From assembly GCA_964455935.1 (NCBI GenBank), contig CAYVZU010000012.1, forward strand, positions 1 to 49,383: 49,383 bases of DNA, in the 5' to 3' direction. Shown here in pieces: positions 1 to 8,945 of this stretch. The notes beneath the pieces are model-generated. The model did no database searches. It was not told the DNA's origin and was given only the letters and a program-made list of their open reading frames with translations. The translations under genes were made by a program, and so were the position numbers. Each line of letters begins with the position of its first letter. Position 1 is the first letter of the stretch. Origin of the DNA: CAYVZU01 sp964455935 (GTDB lineage Bacteria; Fibrobacterota; CAYVZU01).

Positions 1-333
1 AACAGCTTCGCCATTTTTTAGCTGAAAAAAGTTCTTACTGTCGGACTTGGGTTAAATAACGCAACCATTTGGATGAATCCAGCCGCACCAAGCCAGTATT
101 GAAACGGAACCGCCACCGCACCGACTTATTTGAAAAACGGGTGTTAGGGACTCTCTAATAATGTATGATTTTATTCCGGAGTTCGCTCAAAGAAAAGGGA
201 GATAATCACGATCCCCTGAATTTGCGTGCGGTTGCCAGCCAGCATTTTGAACCAGCCCGCGAAGCGAATATAGGAAAACTTCGTTATTTCGCTTAATAAA
301 GGCGATTCTCCTTACAGCCTTCGGTGAATATGA

Positions 334-450
334 ATGACCAAATGCTGCGTCTGCGGAGCTGAGATCGACGACATCTGGATTGACGACTATTCCGACGAAT
401 TCAATTTCGGGGACTTTCAACGTTGCGGGACCTGCATGGAGGTCCTTTGA
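334..450 (+). CDS. Possible 38-residue zinc-ribbon microprotein
   Basis: This is a very short reading frame whose product has two CxxC knuckles: Cys4/Cys7 (with an extra Cys5) and Cys31/Cys34, separated by an acidic, aromatic stretch (residues 10-28 with several Asp, Trp15 and Tyr19). That layout is typical of small treble-clef or zinc-ribbon proteins. The frame has an in-frame TGA just before the ATG, and a GGTGA about 7 nt upstream could be a ribosome binding site. Codon third positions are mostly G or C, as in neighbouring genes. I do not recognise a family. It could be an intact microprotein, or the tail of a decayed gene. An imperfect hairpin follows 13 nt after the stop. Confidence 0.35.
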   Translation: MTKCCVCGAEIDDIWIDDYSDEFNFGDFQRCGTCMEVL

Positions 451-462
451 ACGCGGGATTGC

Positions 463-526
463 TCCGGAAAACGGCAAGGAAATCGAGCACGTCCCGGTAT
501 ATCCGAGCGATTTCGCGTTTTCCGGA
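463..526. other. Imperfect stem-loop after the small zinc-ribbon frame
   Basis: The 11-nt arms TCCGGAAAACG (463-473) and CGTTTTCCGGA (516-526) are exact reverse complements. An inner 7-nt pair, GAAATCG (479-485) with CGATTTC (508-514), extends the stem across a small bulge. No T-run follows on either strand, so a classical intrinsic terminator is not clear. It may be an RNA 3'-end structure or a decayed mobile palindrome. Confidence 0.35.
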
Positions 527-548
527 ATTATCCGGTCAATCCACCCAA

Positions 549-572
549 GATCCTGTCCATCCTGTCAAAAAG
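549..572. repeat. Dispersed CCTGTC-type intergenic repeat (copy 1)
   Basis: The words TCCTGTCCATCCTGTCAAAA lie between the small reading frame and the end of the next minus-strand gene. Related tracts built on CCTGTC/GACAGG occur near 31.47, 38.59, 44.88 and 48.90 kb, so this is one copy of a dispersed intergenic repeat. Confidence 0.5.
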
Positions 573-593
573 CCTTTGTGCTTTTCGCCTTCT

Positions 594-2453
594 TCAGAAT
601 TTCCACGAAGTGGAGACCCGAAGGGCTCCGCCCATGATTTCTTCCTCGGCGAATTCATAACTGATGTCGCAGCCGGCATTGCGCAATTCAAGACCCGCAC
701 CCGTGGTGATACGCCGGTCTTCGCGGAATTCGAGGTTCTGAAAGAGCCCCGCGCGTAAGGCCAGAACGTTGAAGACGACCTTCTCAAGCCCCATTCCCAC
801 CTGGTAAATCTGATCTTGGTAGACGGGAATATGGCCGTCCATGACCAGGAGCAGCGTGGGGTCGGCATAGAATGCCCCGCCAATAATCAGCGTGGTGGGC
901 GTCCCTTCGTAGTAGGATTCATTGGCCAGTGTATTATTCCATTTTTGCGGTTTCGAGAAGAGGTCGCGCGCCAACAGTCCCAGCTCGATGTGGTCGGCCA
1001 GTTCGAACTGCATGCCCGCATCGAACGAGAAGCCGAAGCTGTTTCCCGTGACGGCTTCTTCGCCGCTTACCTCGCCTGTGGAAGCCGTGCGGATCTTTAC
1101 ATTGGCTCCAACGGCAAAGGGCCGCAGCGCCGGATGAATCTCGTCAAAGAGCTTGGCGCAGGAGGAAATGAACTCGGTTTCCCCGTATACGGGATCGCCA
1201 TTGTGCAGAAGGCCCGCGCCGAACGCTCCGGTCCGGCTGAACCGTGAAATGTATTGCGCATTGAGGTAGCCGACATCAACCATGGTCTTGAGATAGGAAG
1301 CCGAGATCTCGCTCCGTTGTATCCGGGCTAGGCCCGCGGGATTCCAGAACAGGCCGTCCGCATCGTCGGAAAGCGCCGTGAAGGCGTATCCCATGGCATG
1401 CGGCCTTGCCCCGTAGCCCAGATTGGCGAACGCCGCCGGGATTCCCGACGCAGGATCATCGGTCCTGGTATACAAGACAGTATTCGAATTGTCATCGCTG
1501 CCGGTAAGGCCGCCGTCAATGAGTCCGTAGGCCAAGCCCGCGGCAATGGTGGCCCCTGCGGTAACAGCCCAAAGCGGATGCTTCGAGAACTCGGGACCGC
1601 GGTAGTCCTTGATGGCAATGGAAAGCTTTGGCGGAACTTGCTGGTGCAGCTTGAGAATTGCGGCCTTGATCAGCTGGACCGCATCAGCTTCGGAGCACTC
1701 GCTGGCGATCCATACCCTGGATTCGGTCTGGCCCGAGATCACGTCGGTCATGGTCATCTTGAGCGCATAGAGCTTGCCGTCCTGCGAGAGTTCTCCTCCC
1801 ACAATCTTGGAAAGGCCGAGAAGCTTGCCGATTTTGAGCATGCAACGGGTGTCGCTGCATCCCTCCGGGATCTTCCGTTTGAGAGTGGCCAGATTACCCA
1901 GCATCTGCTCCCGGCCAATGACGGAGTAAAGGCCCAGGTCGGTGAAGGCCTTTCGCACGCTGTCGGAAAGACCAAGGGCGAAATCGTTCGGGACTTTTAC
2001 CGGGACCAGATCGACTACGGCCAGGAAAATCCTGGTTTCGGCAACTTTGGCCGCGGTTGAATCCGCCTTCTTTGCAGTATCGGCTTTCGCTTGGGCCGTC
2101 ACGGCCTTCTGGACTTTCGTTGCTGAAGCCTTCTGCGTATCCGGTACGGCCTGAACTGCCGTGGCCGGAGCAGCCGGAATGGGCTTGGCGGTGTCCGCTA
2201 AGGGCTGTGCCGTTTGGCTGGCCGCCGGCATGGGCGCCGATTTCGCGGTGTCGGTCGCCGGCGCGACCGCTGCGGCGGCCGCGGGTGTTTCGACCTTGGA
2301 CTGTTCGGGTTGTTGGACAACCGCGGTCGCAGCCGGAGCCTGGGCCTTTGCCTTCTGTGTGGTCGCGGGCGGTGCCGCAGGATTGGCCGGAGCTTGCGCA
2401 AGCGCCCACGCGAATGGGATTGTGATCGTCAGGAGTGTAATAGAGCGTCTCAT
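594..2453 (-). CDS. Secreted CsgG-like domain fused to PorV-like outer membrane barrel
   Basis: The ATG at 2453 follows GGAGG by about 5 nt, preferred over an upstream in-frame start at 2483, and leads directly into a signal peptide (RRSITLLTITIPFAWALAQA). A long Ala/Pro/Thr/Lys-rich, probably disordered linker follows (about residues 20-135). Next is a CsgG/LpoB-type lipoprotein-assembly domain with the conserved Cys pair GCSDTRC and the GKLLGLSKIVGG strand. A hydrophobic stretch comes next, then a C-terminal UPF0164/PorV-like barrel recognised by NLGYGARPHAMGYAF and GLFWNPAGLA. PorV-family proteins are outer-membrane shuttles of type 9 secretion; CsgG-like domains act in periplasmic assembly. 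Joining both in one polypeptide is unusual. The gene follows a giant surface protein gene on the same strand, separated by three hairpins. The exact role is not known. Confidence 0.85.
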   Translation of the reverse strand: MRRSITLLTITIPFAWALAQAPANPAAPPATTQKAKAQAPAATAVVQQPEQSKVETPAAAAAVAPATDTAKSAPMPAASQTAQPLADTAKPIPAAPATAVQAVPDTQKASATKVQKAVTAQAKADTAKKADSTAAKVAETRIFLAVVDLVPVKVPNDFALGLSDSVRKAFTDLGLYSVIGREQMLGNLATLKRKIPEGCSDTRCMLKIGKLLGLSKIVGGELSQDGKLYALKMTMTDVISGQTESRVWIASECSEADAVQLIKAAILKLHQQVPPKLSIAIKDYRGPEFSKHPLWAVTAGATIAAGLAYGLIDGGLTGSDDNSNTVLYTRTDDPASGIPAAFANLGYGARPHAMGYAFTALSDDADGLFWNPAGLARIQRSEISASYLKTMVDVGYLNAQYISRFSRTGAFGAGLLHNGDPVYGETEFISSCAKLFDEIHPALRPFAVGANVKIRTASTGEVSGEEAVTGNSFGFSFDAGMQFELADHIELGLLARDLFSKPQKWNNTLANESYYEGTPTTLIIGGAFYADPTLLLVMDGHIPVYQDQIYQVGMGLEKVVFNVLALRAGLFQNLEFREDRRITTGAGLELRNAGCDISYEFAEEEIMGGALRVSTSWKF

Positions 2454-2492
2454 TGCATCCTCCACCAGGTTACCACGCTTCACTCGTAACCT

Positions 2493-2517
2493 CCATAGGG
2501 GCTACCTGCCCCTATGG
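2493..2517. other. Perfect stem-loop, 9-bp stem and 7-nt loop
   Basis: CCATAGGGG (2493-2501) pairs exactly with CCCCTATGG (2509-2517) around loop CTACCTG. It lies about 40 nt upstream of the start codon of the CsgG/PorV-like gene, so on the minus-strand transcript it would be in the 5' leader, right after a second, longer hairpin. Confidence 0.6.
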
Positions 2518-2518
2518 C

Positions 2519-2551
2519 GTTAAGCAGCCATACAGCAAATGGCTGCTTAAC
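2519..2551. other. Perfect stem-loop, 13-bp stem and 7-nt loop
   Basis: GTTAAGCAGCCAT (2519-2531) pairs exactly with ATGGCTGCTTAAC (2539-2551) around loop ACAGCAA. It is separated by one base from the neighbouring 9-bp hairpin and shares its 7-nt loop size. There is no U-run, so it looks like a processing or stabilising element, or a pair of repeat units, rather than a simple terminator. Confidence 0.6.
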
Positions 2552-2601
2552 TGTCACCCCTTGAGTGAAACCAGATTGTTTCCCTCAAACACCCTAATCT
2601 C

Positions 2602-2620
2602 GCATGGGAAATTCCCATGC
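2602..2620. other. Palindrome two bases after the surface-protein stop codon
   Basis: GCATGGGAA (2602-2610) and TTCCCATGC (2612-2620) are exact reverse complements with a single central base. On the minus strand the palindrome starts two nucleotides after the TAG of the giant surface protein. It may stabilise the 3' end of that coding segment. Confidence 0.5.
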
Positions 2621-2622
2621 TT

Positions 2623-5600
2623 CTATTTGAACAGGACCACGGATTTCACGGTCTCGCCGATTGTTCCATCATCGACGGTAATTCGGATCACATACCGGCC
2701 GTTTCGAGCCAACCGGCCGTTGTCGGTTTTTCCATCCCAGTAGACCTCGTGAATCCCTTTATCCAGATGGAAGTAATCGGGCCGGATCGGGTCCACGGCC
2801 AGACTGCGGACCAGGTCGCCGGCCATGGTGTAGATGCGGATCCGGACATCGGGTTTGGCGGCTTGCTGCGAGTTCGGCTTGAAACGAATGCAGAGACCCG
2901 GACGCGCGTTGCCGGCTTTGACGGCGGTTATAAAAGGCGAGAACGGGTTGGGTGTGACCGAGATTTCGCTGACACCGACCGGCTGGGCCAGCGACAGGAC
3001 CGCGTAGCGCGAAAAGTGCGTGATGCGTACACCCAGCGTGGTGTCATTGACGGCGAACGTCTCGGGAAGCGAGTCCCAGCGCATTCTGGCGAAGTTCCAT
3101 TGCGCAATCCAATTGCGCGCCGAACGAACCTCTTTGGGGACGGTGAGATTAAGAAGAATACTGTCGCTGCCCAGCGTGAAGGCCACGTTATTGAGTTCAT
3201 TGATATCAAAGGCCTCCCCCACCACCTCCATATCGCGACCGCTCTTCTCCACGCTCTCCATCTGGGGCGTCTTGACCGCAATCTGGGCGGTTACACCGGA
3301 CGGGACGATTGCGCCCGGAAGCTGCAAACGCAGCCCGGCCGCATTATCGATCGTGTCGCCCGCGCTGTTCGAGCGGATCGCGTAGCGCACCTCAAGCCCC
3401 TGGTCTTCGACGGACACATTTAGCGTATTGTATCTGGCGCTCTGCGAGCCCGCGGCAGCCCGAATCGAGACCTGGCCCACGAAGCTGCGGCGCGGCTGAA
3501 ATTTTCCTTCCAGCGAAATGGTCCCGGCATCCGCGGGATAGATGCTCCAGGCCGGCGTGGCCGACAACGTGCGCCGGCTGATCGTATCCGAAGCAATGAC
3601 CTCAAAGGTGGCCGACTGCGTCGAGGCCACATACCGATTGACAAGGTCGTCGCTGCGGCGGACTTCAAGCCGGTTGAGGGTGGCATTGGTGACCACAAAA
3701 GCCGTGGTCAGCGTATCGGTGACAAGCTTATAGGTCATAACGGCCCGAATGCCCACGGCCGTTGCCGTGGTCTCGGATGATGTTGAAACCGTGGCCGTCC
3801 GGGGATTGGCGGGGCTGAGTTTGAGGCTTACGGAAGCGGGNNNNNNNNNNCACAAGAGACCACTGCACCGTTCGAATGGAATCATCCAGAAGTTCATAGG
3901 CCCCATTGTACCCGTGCACCACGAACTTTGCCTCGTAGTTCTTGGCGAACTGAAGAGGGTTGCCCGAGGCATCGGGAACAATTTCCGAATACTTCAGATT
4001 CCGGCTGGGCGGAACATAAGTCTGATAAGGCCGGTTCATGTTGGAGTATTTGGCCTCGCCGATCCAGGCCGTAAAGTAGTAGAGCAGGACGCTTCCATCC
4101 TTCGGCGGCAGGATCATGAGGGAATACGTCCTGGCGGACGCGCGCACAATCGTATCGGTGTACGCCGAGGTGTTGACGTCGCGATAGCTTAGCTTGACGC
4201 TGTCCACATCGACGCTTGAAACCAGTTTCAAGGTATCCCGGTCGTAGATATCCACGTGGGCCGTTTCGGCGCGCGCGTGCGTAATGGGCAACACGAAGCT
4301 CTGGGCAACCAGCGAATCGGATTCGGCAACGGTGAAGCGGGCATAGTCGAGATCGATGACCGAAGCATCGGCCGCATCCACAGTGACGATGTAGGTTCCC
4401 GCGCCGGCGCCCTGAAGCGTATCGGCAATGCCCAGGTTGACAAGCACCGGCGATTTGATCTTCACCGTGGCCGCGGTGATGGCCGCACCGGCGCCGTCGC
4501 TGGCCTGCCAGCGAACCAGCTTGTTTGCGGGGGCCAGGCTCAGGTTGAGCGTGGCATTTTGACCATTGCTGATACCAACCACCCGGTTGGAAGGGCCAAA
4601 AACATAATAGCCCGACTTACCGGCCTGGACCACATAGCGGCCGTCGGGAATGCTGCGAATGTCGTAGGAACCATCCGCGTAGGATACCCCGGAGCCCGCA
4701 ATGACCTGCGTGGCCGAGTCCACGATTGAAATGCGCACGCTGCCCAGGGCCGTGCCATTGGTGTCGCGCGCCGTGCCCTTGACGTACCCAAGAGCCAGAA
4801 GCGTATCGTTGCGAACCACAGTCTGGCTTGCCTCCAGGTTCACGCGGTTGACACCACTAAGGCGGGTGTGACCCGTTTTGGACGAGATTAGATTGTAGGT
4901 CTCGCCTCCGGGAAGGCTGAGCGAGAAATCGCCGTAGGTGCGGTCGGCGGTCGTAGCCACTGTGTCGCCCGTGGCACTGTCAATGGCGGCAATCCAGGCG
5001 TTGGGCAACGGGGCGAACACATAGCGGTCCTCTACCCACGACTTGGCGATCACGTTACCCTTGATCACACCGGCGCCGGGCGCCATAGTGAGGTCGAGAC
5101 GCTTCGAGCTCAGGAGCTCGATGGTTTTGGTTTGCGTTGTGAACCCGACTTTGTTGGCCACAACCGTGTAGGTGCCCGAGGGCAGGGAGAACGCGTAATA
5201 GCCGTTCTCACCCGTGGCCGCGATCTGATCGACAAGATCGCTGCCGCGGTATAGCTTGACATTCACACCCAGAATGGGAATGCCGCGCGTGTTGGCGACT
5301 GTACCCGACAGGATGTTGGGATTGCGCCGAAGCACCAGGGGCCGCAGATTGACGCTCTGGCTCGACGTTACGGTCGTATCCATTAGGAGCGTGGTCACAT
5401 ATCCATTTTTCGCCGCCATGATATGCCAGTCCTCGGCATAGGAACTCAGGATGTAGTAGCCATTGTTGTCCGTCTGTCCCCGGACCGTATCGCCGCGGTC
5501 CGAGATCGCGGTTACAGTCGCCAGGTGCACGCCGGTAGTGTCCGCGGTACCGGAGGGGATGTCAACCACCCGGCCGAAGATGCTTACCGCCGGTCGTGTT

Positions 5601-6967
5601 AGAGTGAACGTAACCGCGGTCGTAGTGTTTTCGCTTACGCTGACGGTCCGGGATTGGTCTTCATAGCCCGATTTTTTTGTGGTCAACTTGTAGGTACCCA
5701 CTGGCCGGCTCCGTGTAAGGCGGCCGTTGTTGTCCGTGAAAAACACCAGGGGCTTTTCGAGAGATCCGTCGAGCACATCAACCTGCAGCTCCACGGCTGA
5801 AACGGCAAGAGTGGTTGCGCCCACCAGTTCCTGCGTCGTGACGGAAAGCTCGCCCGTGGGTGCGGAGTAGTAAAAAGCCGTGGTGTCGCTGGCCCGGCCT
5901 GCTCCGCGCTCGTTGACGGCAAAGACCTTCCATTGATACCGATTGCTTGTCAGGATCGCCTTGGCGTTCATAACGGCAAACGTGTCGGTGGTCGAGTTCT
6001 CCCATACGATCATCTGCGCATTGATGTTTTCGCCGAGGTCCGCCGACATGTAAACATAAAGATTATAGGTATTGGCGCTGGAGCTTTTTGTCCAGCGAAA
6101 GGTGATCACGGAATCATTATCGCTTAGATCGAACCGCTGTCCGGAAGCAGGAGCCACGTTAACCGGCTTTTGAATTACGTCGCCCTCAATCCGGAAAATC
6201 GCCGGCAGGGAGGGTTTGGCCACGTCGGAATACGCCGCATGGTTTCCATAGTTGTTCAATACCATCCAGTTGTAATCAAGTCCGGGCGACAAGGGCGGCG
6301 GCGCGGCGGTGATGGTTCCCGAGGGATCGGGCTCGCCGTATTTGATGCTGGAATTGGGCGTAATGGCCTGCCAGATAATCGAGAGTCCTTCCAGGGAGGG
6401 CTCGTCGGCATTGGCGTCGAAGTTGATTGCCTCATCGCTGAGGATCACGTGATAGTAGGGAACGCCGGCCACAGCGGTCCAGGAGAACGTGGGATTGAGT
6501 TCGCTTAAGGATTCTCCGGTCGTGAGCGTGGGCTTCAGGTCGCCCGGCGACGTCTGCGACTTTACAACCAAAGACATTTCGTTCGAAACCAGGGTATCGT
6601 TAGTCTTGAAACTGGCGACCATATAATAGAAGAAACCAGCGTTCATCAGATTGTTCGGCTGGCTGCCGGCAACAAACCGAATCTCGCGCTGCTGCACGCC
6701 CCCAGAGGAAATCGCTTTATTGCTGTTGGCCAGCATAACCGTGACTCGGTAGGGATAGTTGGCCGGCACCGACCCGCCCGGGGCGCGGCCAAAGCAGACG
6801 ACCGCGGAATCGGGGGTGAGAAGCGGGTTGTCCGCGCGTGTCCAGCCCAAAACGATTGTATCGGTGGGCGTTTGTGCGATGATCGGAAAGGTCATGAAAA
6901 GGTAGTCGTTTGCGTAGGCGGCCCCGCAAACCAGGGCCAGAACCGTCAGGGTGCGAATCCATTTCAT
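2623..6967 (-). CDS. Giant secreted surface protein, FnIII + carboxypeptidase-regulatory repeats + FlgD-type C-terminal Ig (interrupted by assembly gap)
   Basis: The start at 6967 has a GGAG site and gives a clear signal peptide (MKWIRTLTVLALVCGAAYA). The order is: fibronectin-III-like modules over roughly the first 370 residues; about five carboxypeptidase-regulatory-like beta-sandwich modules (recurrent G..Y.. and TKSGY-type turns) to about residue 830; further Ig-like domains; and a C-terminal FlgD-type Ig module with TMAGDLVRSL and GRYVIRITVDD, ending VVLFK. Such C-terminal modules anchor or sort secreted proteins in FCB bacteria. The frame is broken only at the 10-N gap (3841-3850). Both sides of the gap end exactly on codon boundaries (...WSLV before, PASVSLK... 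after), so the two pieces are one gene. A role in adhesion or matrix display is inferred. Confidence 0.82.
3841..3850. other. Assembly gap (10 Ns) inside the surface protein gene
   Basis: Ten unresolved bases sit in the middle of a coding region. Codon phase is complete on both flanks, so the true missing length should be a multiple of three. Ten is therefore a placeholder length and the apparent frameshift is an artefact. Confidence 0.95.
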
Positions 6968-6983
6968 TGTGGTCTCCTCTTTC

Positions 6984-8423
6984 TCAGAAATTGTAGATCA
7001 AACCGGTTCTGAACGACGGCAGGGGCAGAAGATCCAATTGAACCAGCATTCGCATGGTCGTACCGAAACTCGATCCAAAGCTGAGAATGGGAAATGTCGG
7101 CGCGCCCAGGATCTGCCACTCTTCGGGAATAGCATTGCCCAGCAATGTTGAATCATTGAAGACCCGCAGATCCATGGTGAAGAGGCCAAGGTTGAAATTG
7201 GAGTTTCGGAATCGGCCGCCAATGAGGACAACCTGATCCACCGTAATCCCCAGATCCAGGTCGTTGCGATTGTCGAGAGTATCCGAAAGGTCCCCATCGG
7301 CGCCTTCGTAGTCATGCTGCATCTCGATGTCGCCCAGAATACGGGTGTAGGAGAGAAAAAGCTTGCGCTTGATAAGGTCGAAGGTTACGGTATGGCCTTG
7401 CGGCAGTTTCCATTTCGCGCTGTTTTTGCTGTGGTAAACAACGGAATCGGTTTTGGCCTGCAGGAGGTCGTTGATGAAAGTCAGATTGGTCAGCACGGAA
7501 TCCATGTTTTCCGCGTTCAAATCCGAAACGAAGTTGCGTTCGTCGGTGTCATAGCGGACAAAAAACGGCAGCTTGTAGACTGCGTCAAACGTCCCCTCAG
7601 CTTGGGTCTCAATCCCAAATCGCGAAGAGATGCCAAGTCTCCAGAGCCGAACCGCGACGGCCGGGCTCCAGGCCTCGGCACGATAAGACGTGGAGGCAAA
7701 ACCGTAAACCTTCGAACTGCTGTATTCAATGGGAACAGGGAAAGGCACAACATCGTTCTCGGCCTGTCCCAGAAGGTCGACGGATATGTTGGCACTGCCC
7801 TTCAGTTCGAAGATGTGGCGGTGCATGTTGAGAGCCAGGGTCAGCCACCGGACCGGTTGGATCGCATAGCCGAAGGTGAGTGTCCGCCAGCCCAGCCGCG
7901 CATTGAGGGGCAGGTCGATATACCCCTTCAGGAGCAGGGATGTGGATTGGGAGCTGTCCGCAATGGTCGTATCGATTCGGACGTTGCTATTGCCCAGGGT
8001 TGTGACATAATCGATATCCACGTTGTTGTTATAGGCAAAACTGCAAACCCCACCCAGCATGGGGACGTTGACGCGGAGGCCCAGATTGGCCTGCTGGCCG
8101 CCTTCGAAATCGGGATAGATCTCATTGCCGCCCGTCAGCGTGGTATCGATCTTCTGCGAAAGCCCACGACTCACATCGCGCGGCAACGGCAGAGAGATGG
8201 GAACATTGAGGGCCGCCCGTCCTTCCGGAAATTCGAAGGAGACATTGGTGGGATCGCGCAACAGATCGTACGAGAAGCCCAGCCGAAAATGGGCCCTAAG
8301 ATTACCCAGTTCGATTGTGTCCACGGGCAGTTCGGTTCCCTCGCCGATCTGTCCACTGGACCCTTGCCCCCAAGCTGAGCCGAATGCGAACAACACCGCA
8401 AGTAGCCGCAACCGCTTTGGCAT
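6984..8423 (-). CDS. Predicted outer membrane beta-barrel protein, function unknown
   Basis: The ATG at 8423 sits 5 nt after AAAGGGG and is preferred over an in-frame GTG two codons earlier. A signal peptide (KRLRLLAVLFAFGSAWG) is followed by alternating polar/hydrophobic strands typical of an outer membrane barrel, for example RLGWRTLTFGYAI, VRWLTLALNMH and FRNSNFNLGLFTMDLRVF. The chain ends in an aromatic residue (LIYNF), the usual C-terminal signature recognised by the BAM complex. Its stop lies 16 nt upstream of the start of the giant surface protein, so the two are probably co-transcribed. It may help export or anchor that protein. I do not recognise a named family. Confidence 0.75.
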   Translation of the reverse strand: MPKRLRLLAVLFAFGSAWGQGSSGQIGEGTELPVDTIELGNLRAHFRLGFSYDLLRDPTNVSFEFPEGRAALNVPISLPLPRDVSRGLSQKIDTTLTGGNEIYPDFEGGQQANLGLRVNVPMLGGVCSFAYNNNVDIDYVTTLGNSNVRIDTTIADSSQSTSLLLKGYIDLPLNARLGWRTLTFGYAIQPVRWLTLALNMHRHIFELKGSANISVDLLGQAENDVVPFPVPIEYSSSKVYGFASTSYRAEAWSPAVAVRLWRLGISSRFGIETQAEGTFDAVYKLPFFVRYDTDERNFVSDLNAENMDSVLTNLTFINDLLQAKTDSVVYHSKNSAKWKLPQGHTVTFDLIKRKLFLSYTRILGDIEMQHDYEGADGDLSDTLDNRNDLDLGITVDQVVLIGGRFRNSNFNLGLFTMDLRVFNDSTLLGNAIPEEWQILGAPTFPILSFGSSFGTTMRMLVQLDLLPLPSFRTGLIYNF

Positions 8424-8628
8424 AGTCACCCCTTTATTTCAATTTCAGATTTAAGCGTCTATTATAAATTGGTAGGGTTTGGCAGTCAAGCCTTTTGTCC
8501 AGCGAAGCGGTTATGATTATCCAACCCTTGTTTTTCACCGGAATCCAAAGTCCGGCTGAATTTTGCCGCCCATTCCCGTCCTTGTGGAATGCCCAGTGCC
8601 AATTCCATCCGTTCCATCCGTTTCTTTT

Positions 8629-8658
8629 TTGACATGCTGACACAAGAATGCGTATTTT
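8629..8658 (+). promoter_or_regulatory. Predicted sigma-70-type promoter for rpmB
   Basis: TTGACA (8629-8634) and TATTTT (8653-8658) are spaced by 18 nt and lie about 40 nt before the rpmB start, in the divergent gap after the minus-strand barrel gene. Confidence 0.55.
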
Positions 8659-8695
8659 CTTGCGGACAAATAAAACAGTTTGATCGGAGAGGACA

Positions 8696-8881
8696 ATGGC
8701 AAAAACTTGTGAAATTTGCGGCAAAAAACCGGTTGTGGGATGCACGGTTTCCCACTCGCACAGCGTGTCGCGGCGGCGCTTTGTGCCAAACCTGAAGAAA
8801 GTGAAAGTCGGCCAACGCGGCGCCAAGCATCAGATCGTGGTCTGCATGAAGTGTCTGAAGGCGGGCAAAGCGGTCGCATAA
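8696..8881 (+). CDS. rpmB: 50S ribosomal protein L28
   Basis: The 61-residue product is a standard-length L28 of the large ribosomal subunit. It begins MAKTCEICGKKPVVG, has the conserved HSHSVSRRRF segment, and carries two CxxC pairs (CEIC near the start and CMKC near the end), so it is the zinc-binding form rather than a cysteine-free paralogue. GGAG lies 9 nt upstream of the ATG, a near-consensus promoter precedes it and a strong terminator follows, so it is a monocistronic unit. Confidence 0.97.
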   Translation: MAKTCEICGKKPVVGCTVSHSHSVSRRRFVPNLKKVKVGQRGAKHQIVVCMKCLKAGKAVA

Positions 8882-8903
8882 AAAAGGGTCCGCGGAATTT
8901 TTA

Positions 8904-8934
8904 GGGGAAGCCATTGCGCTTCCCCTTTTCTTTT
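8904..8934 (+). terminator. Intrinsic terminator after rpmB
   Basis: GGGGAAGC (8904-8911) pairs with GCTTCCCC (8918-8925) around a 6-nt loop and is followed directly by TTTTCTTTT. It separates rpmB from trpD, whose start is 12 nt further on. Confidence 0.9.
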
Positions 8935-8945
8935 GGGGGTATTCC

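Noticed and set aside
187..477. 96-codon minus-strand frame in the left flank
   Set aside because: No recognisable motif or ribosome site, and it overlaps the small zinc-ribbon frame, which has better coding character.
2057..2523. Plus-strand frames opposite the Ala/Pro-rich linker of the PorV-like gene
   Set aside because: They are antisense low-complexity translations of a repetitive, GC-rich linker.
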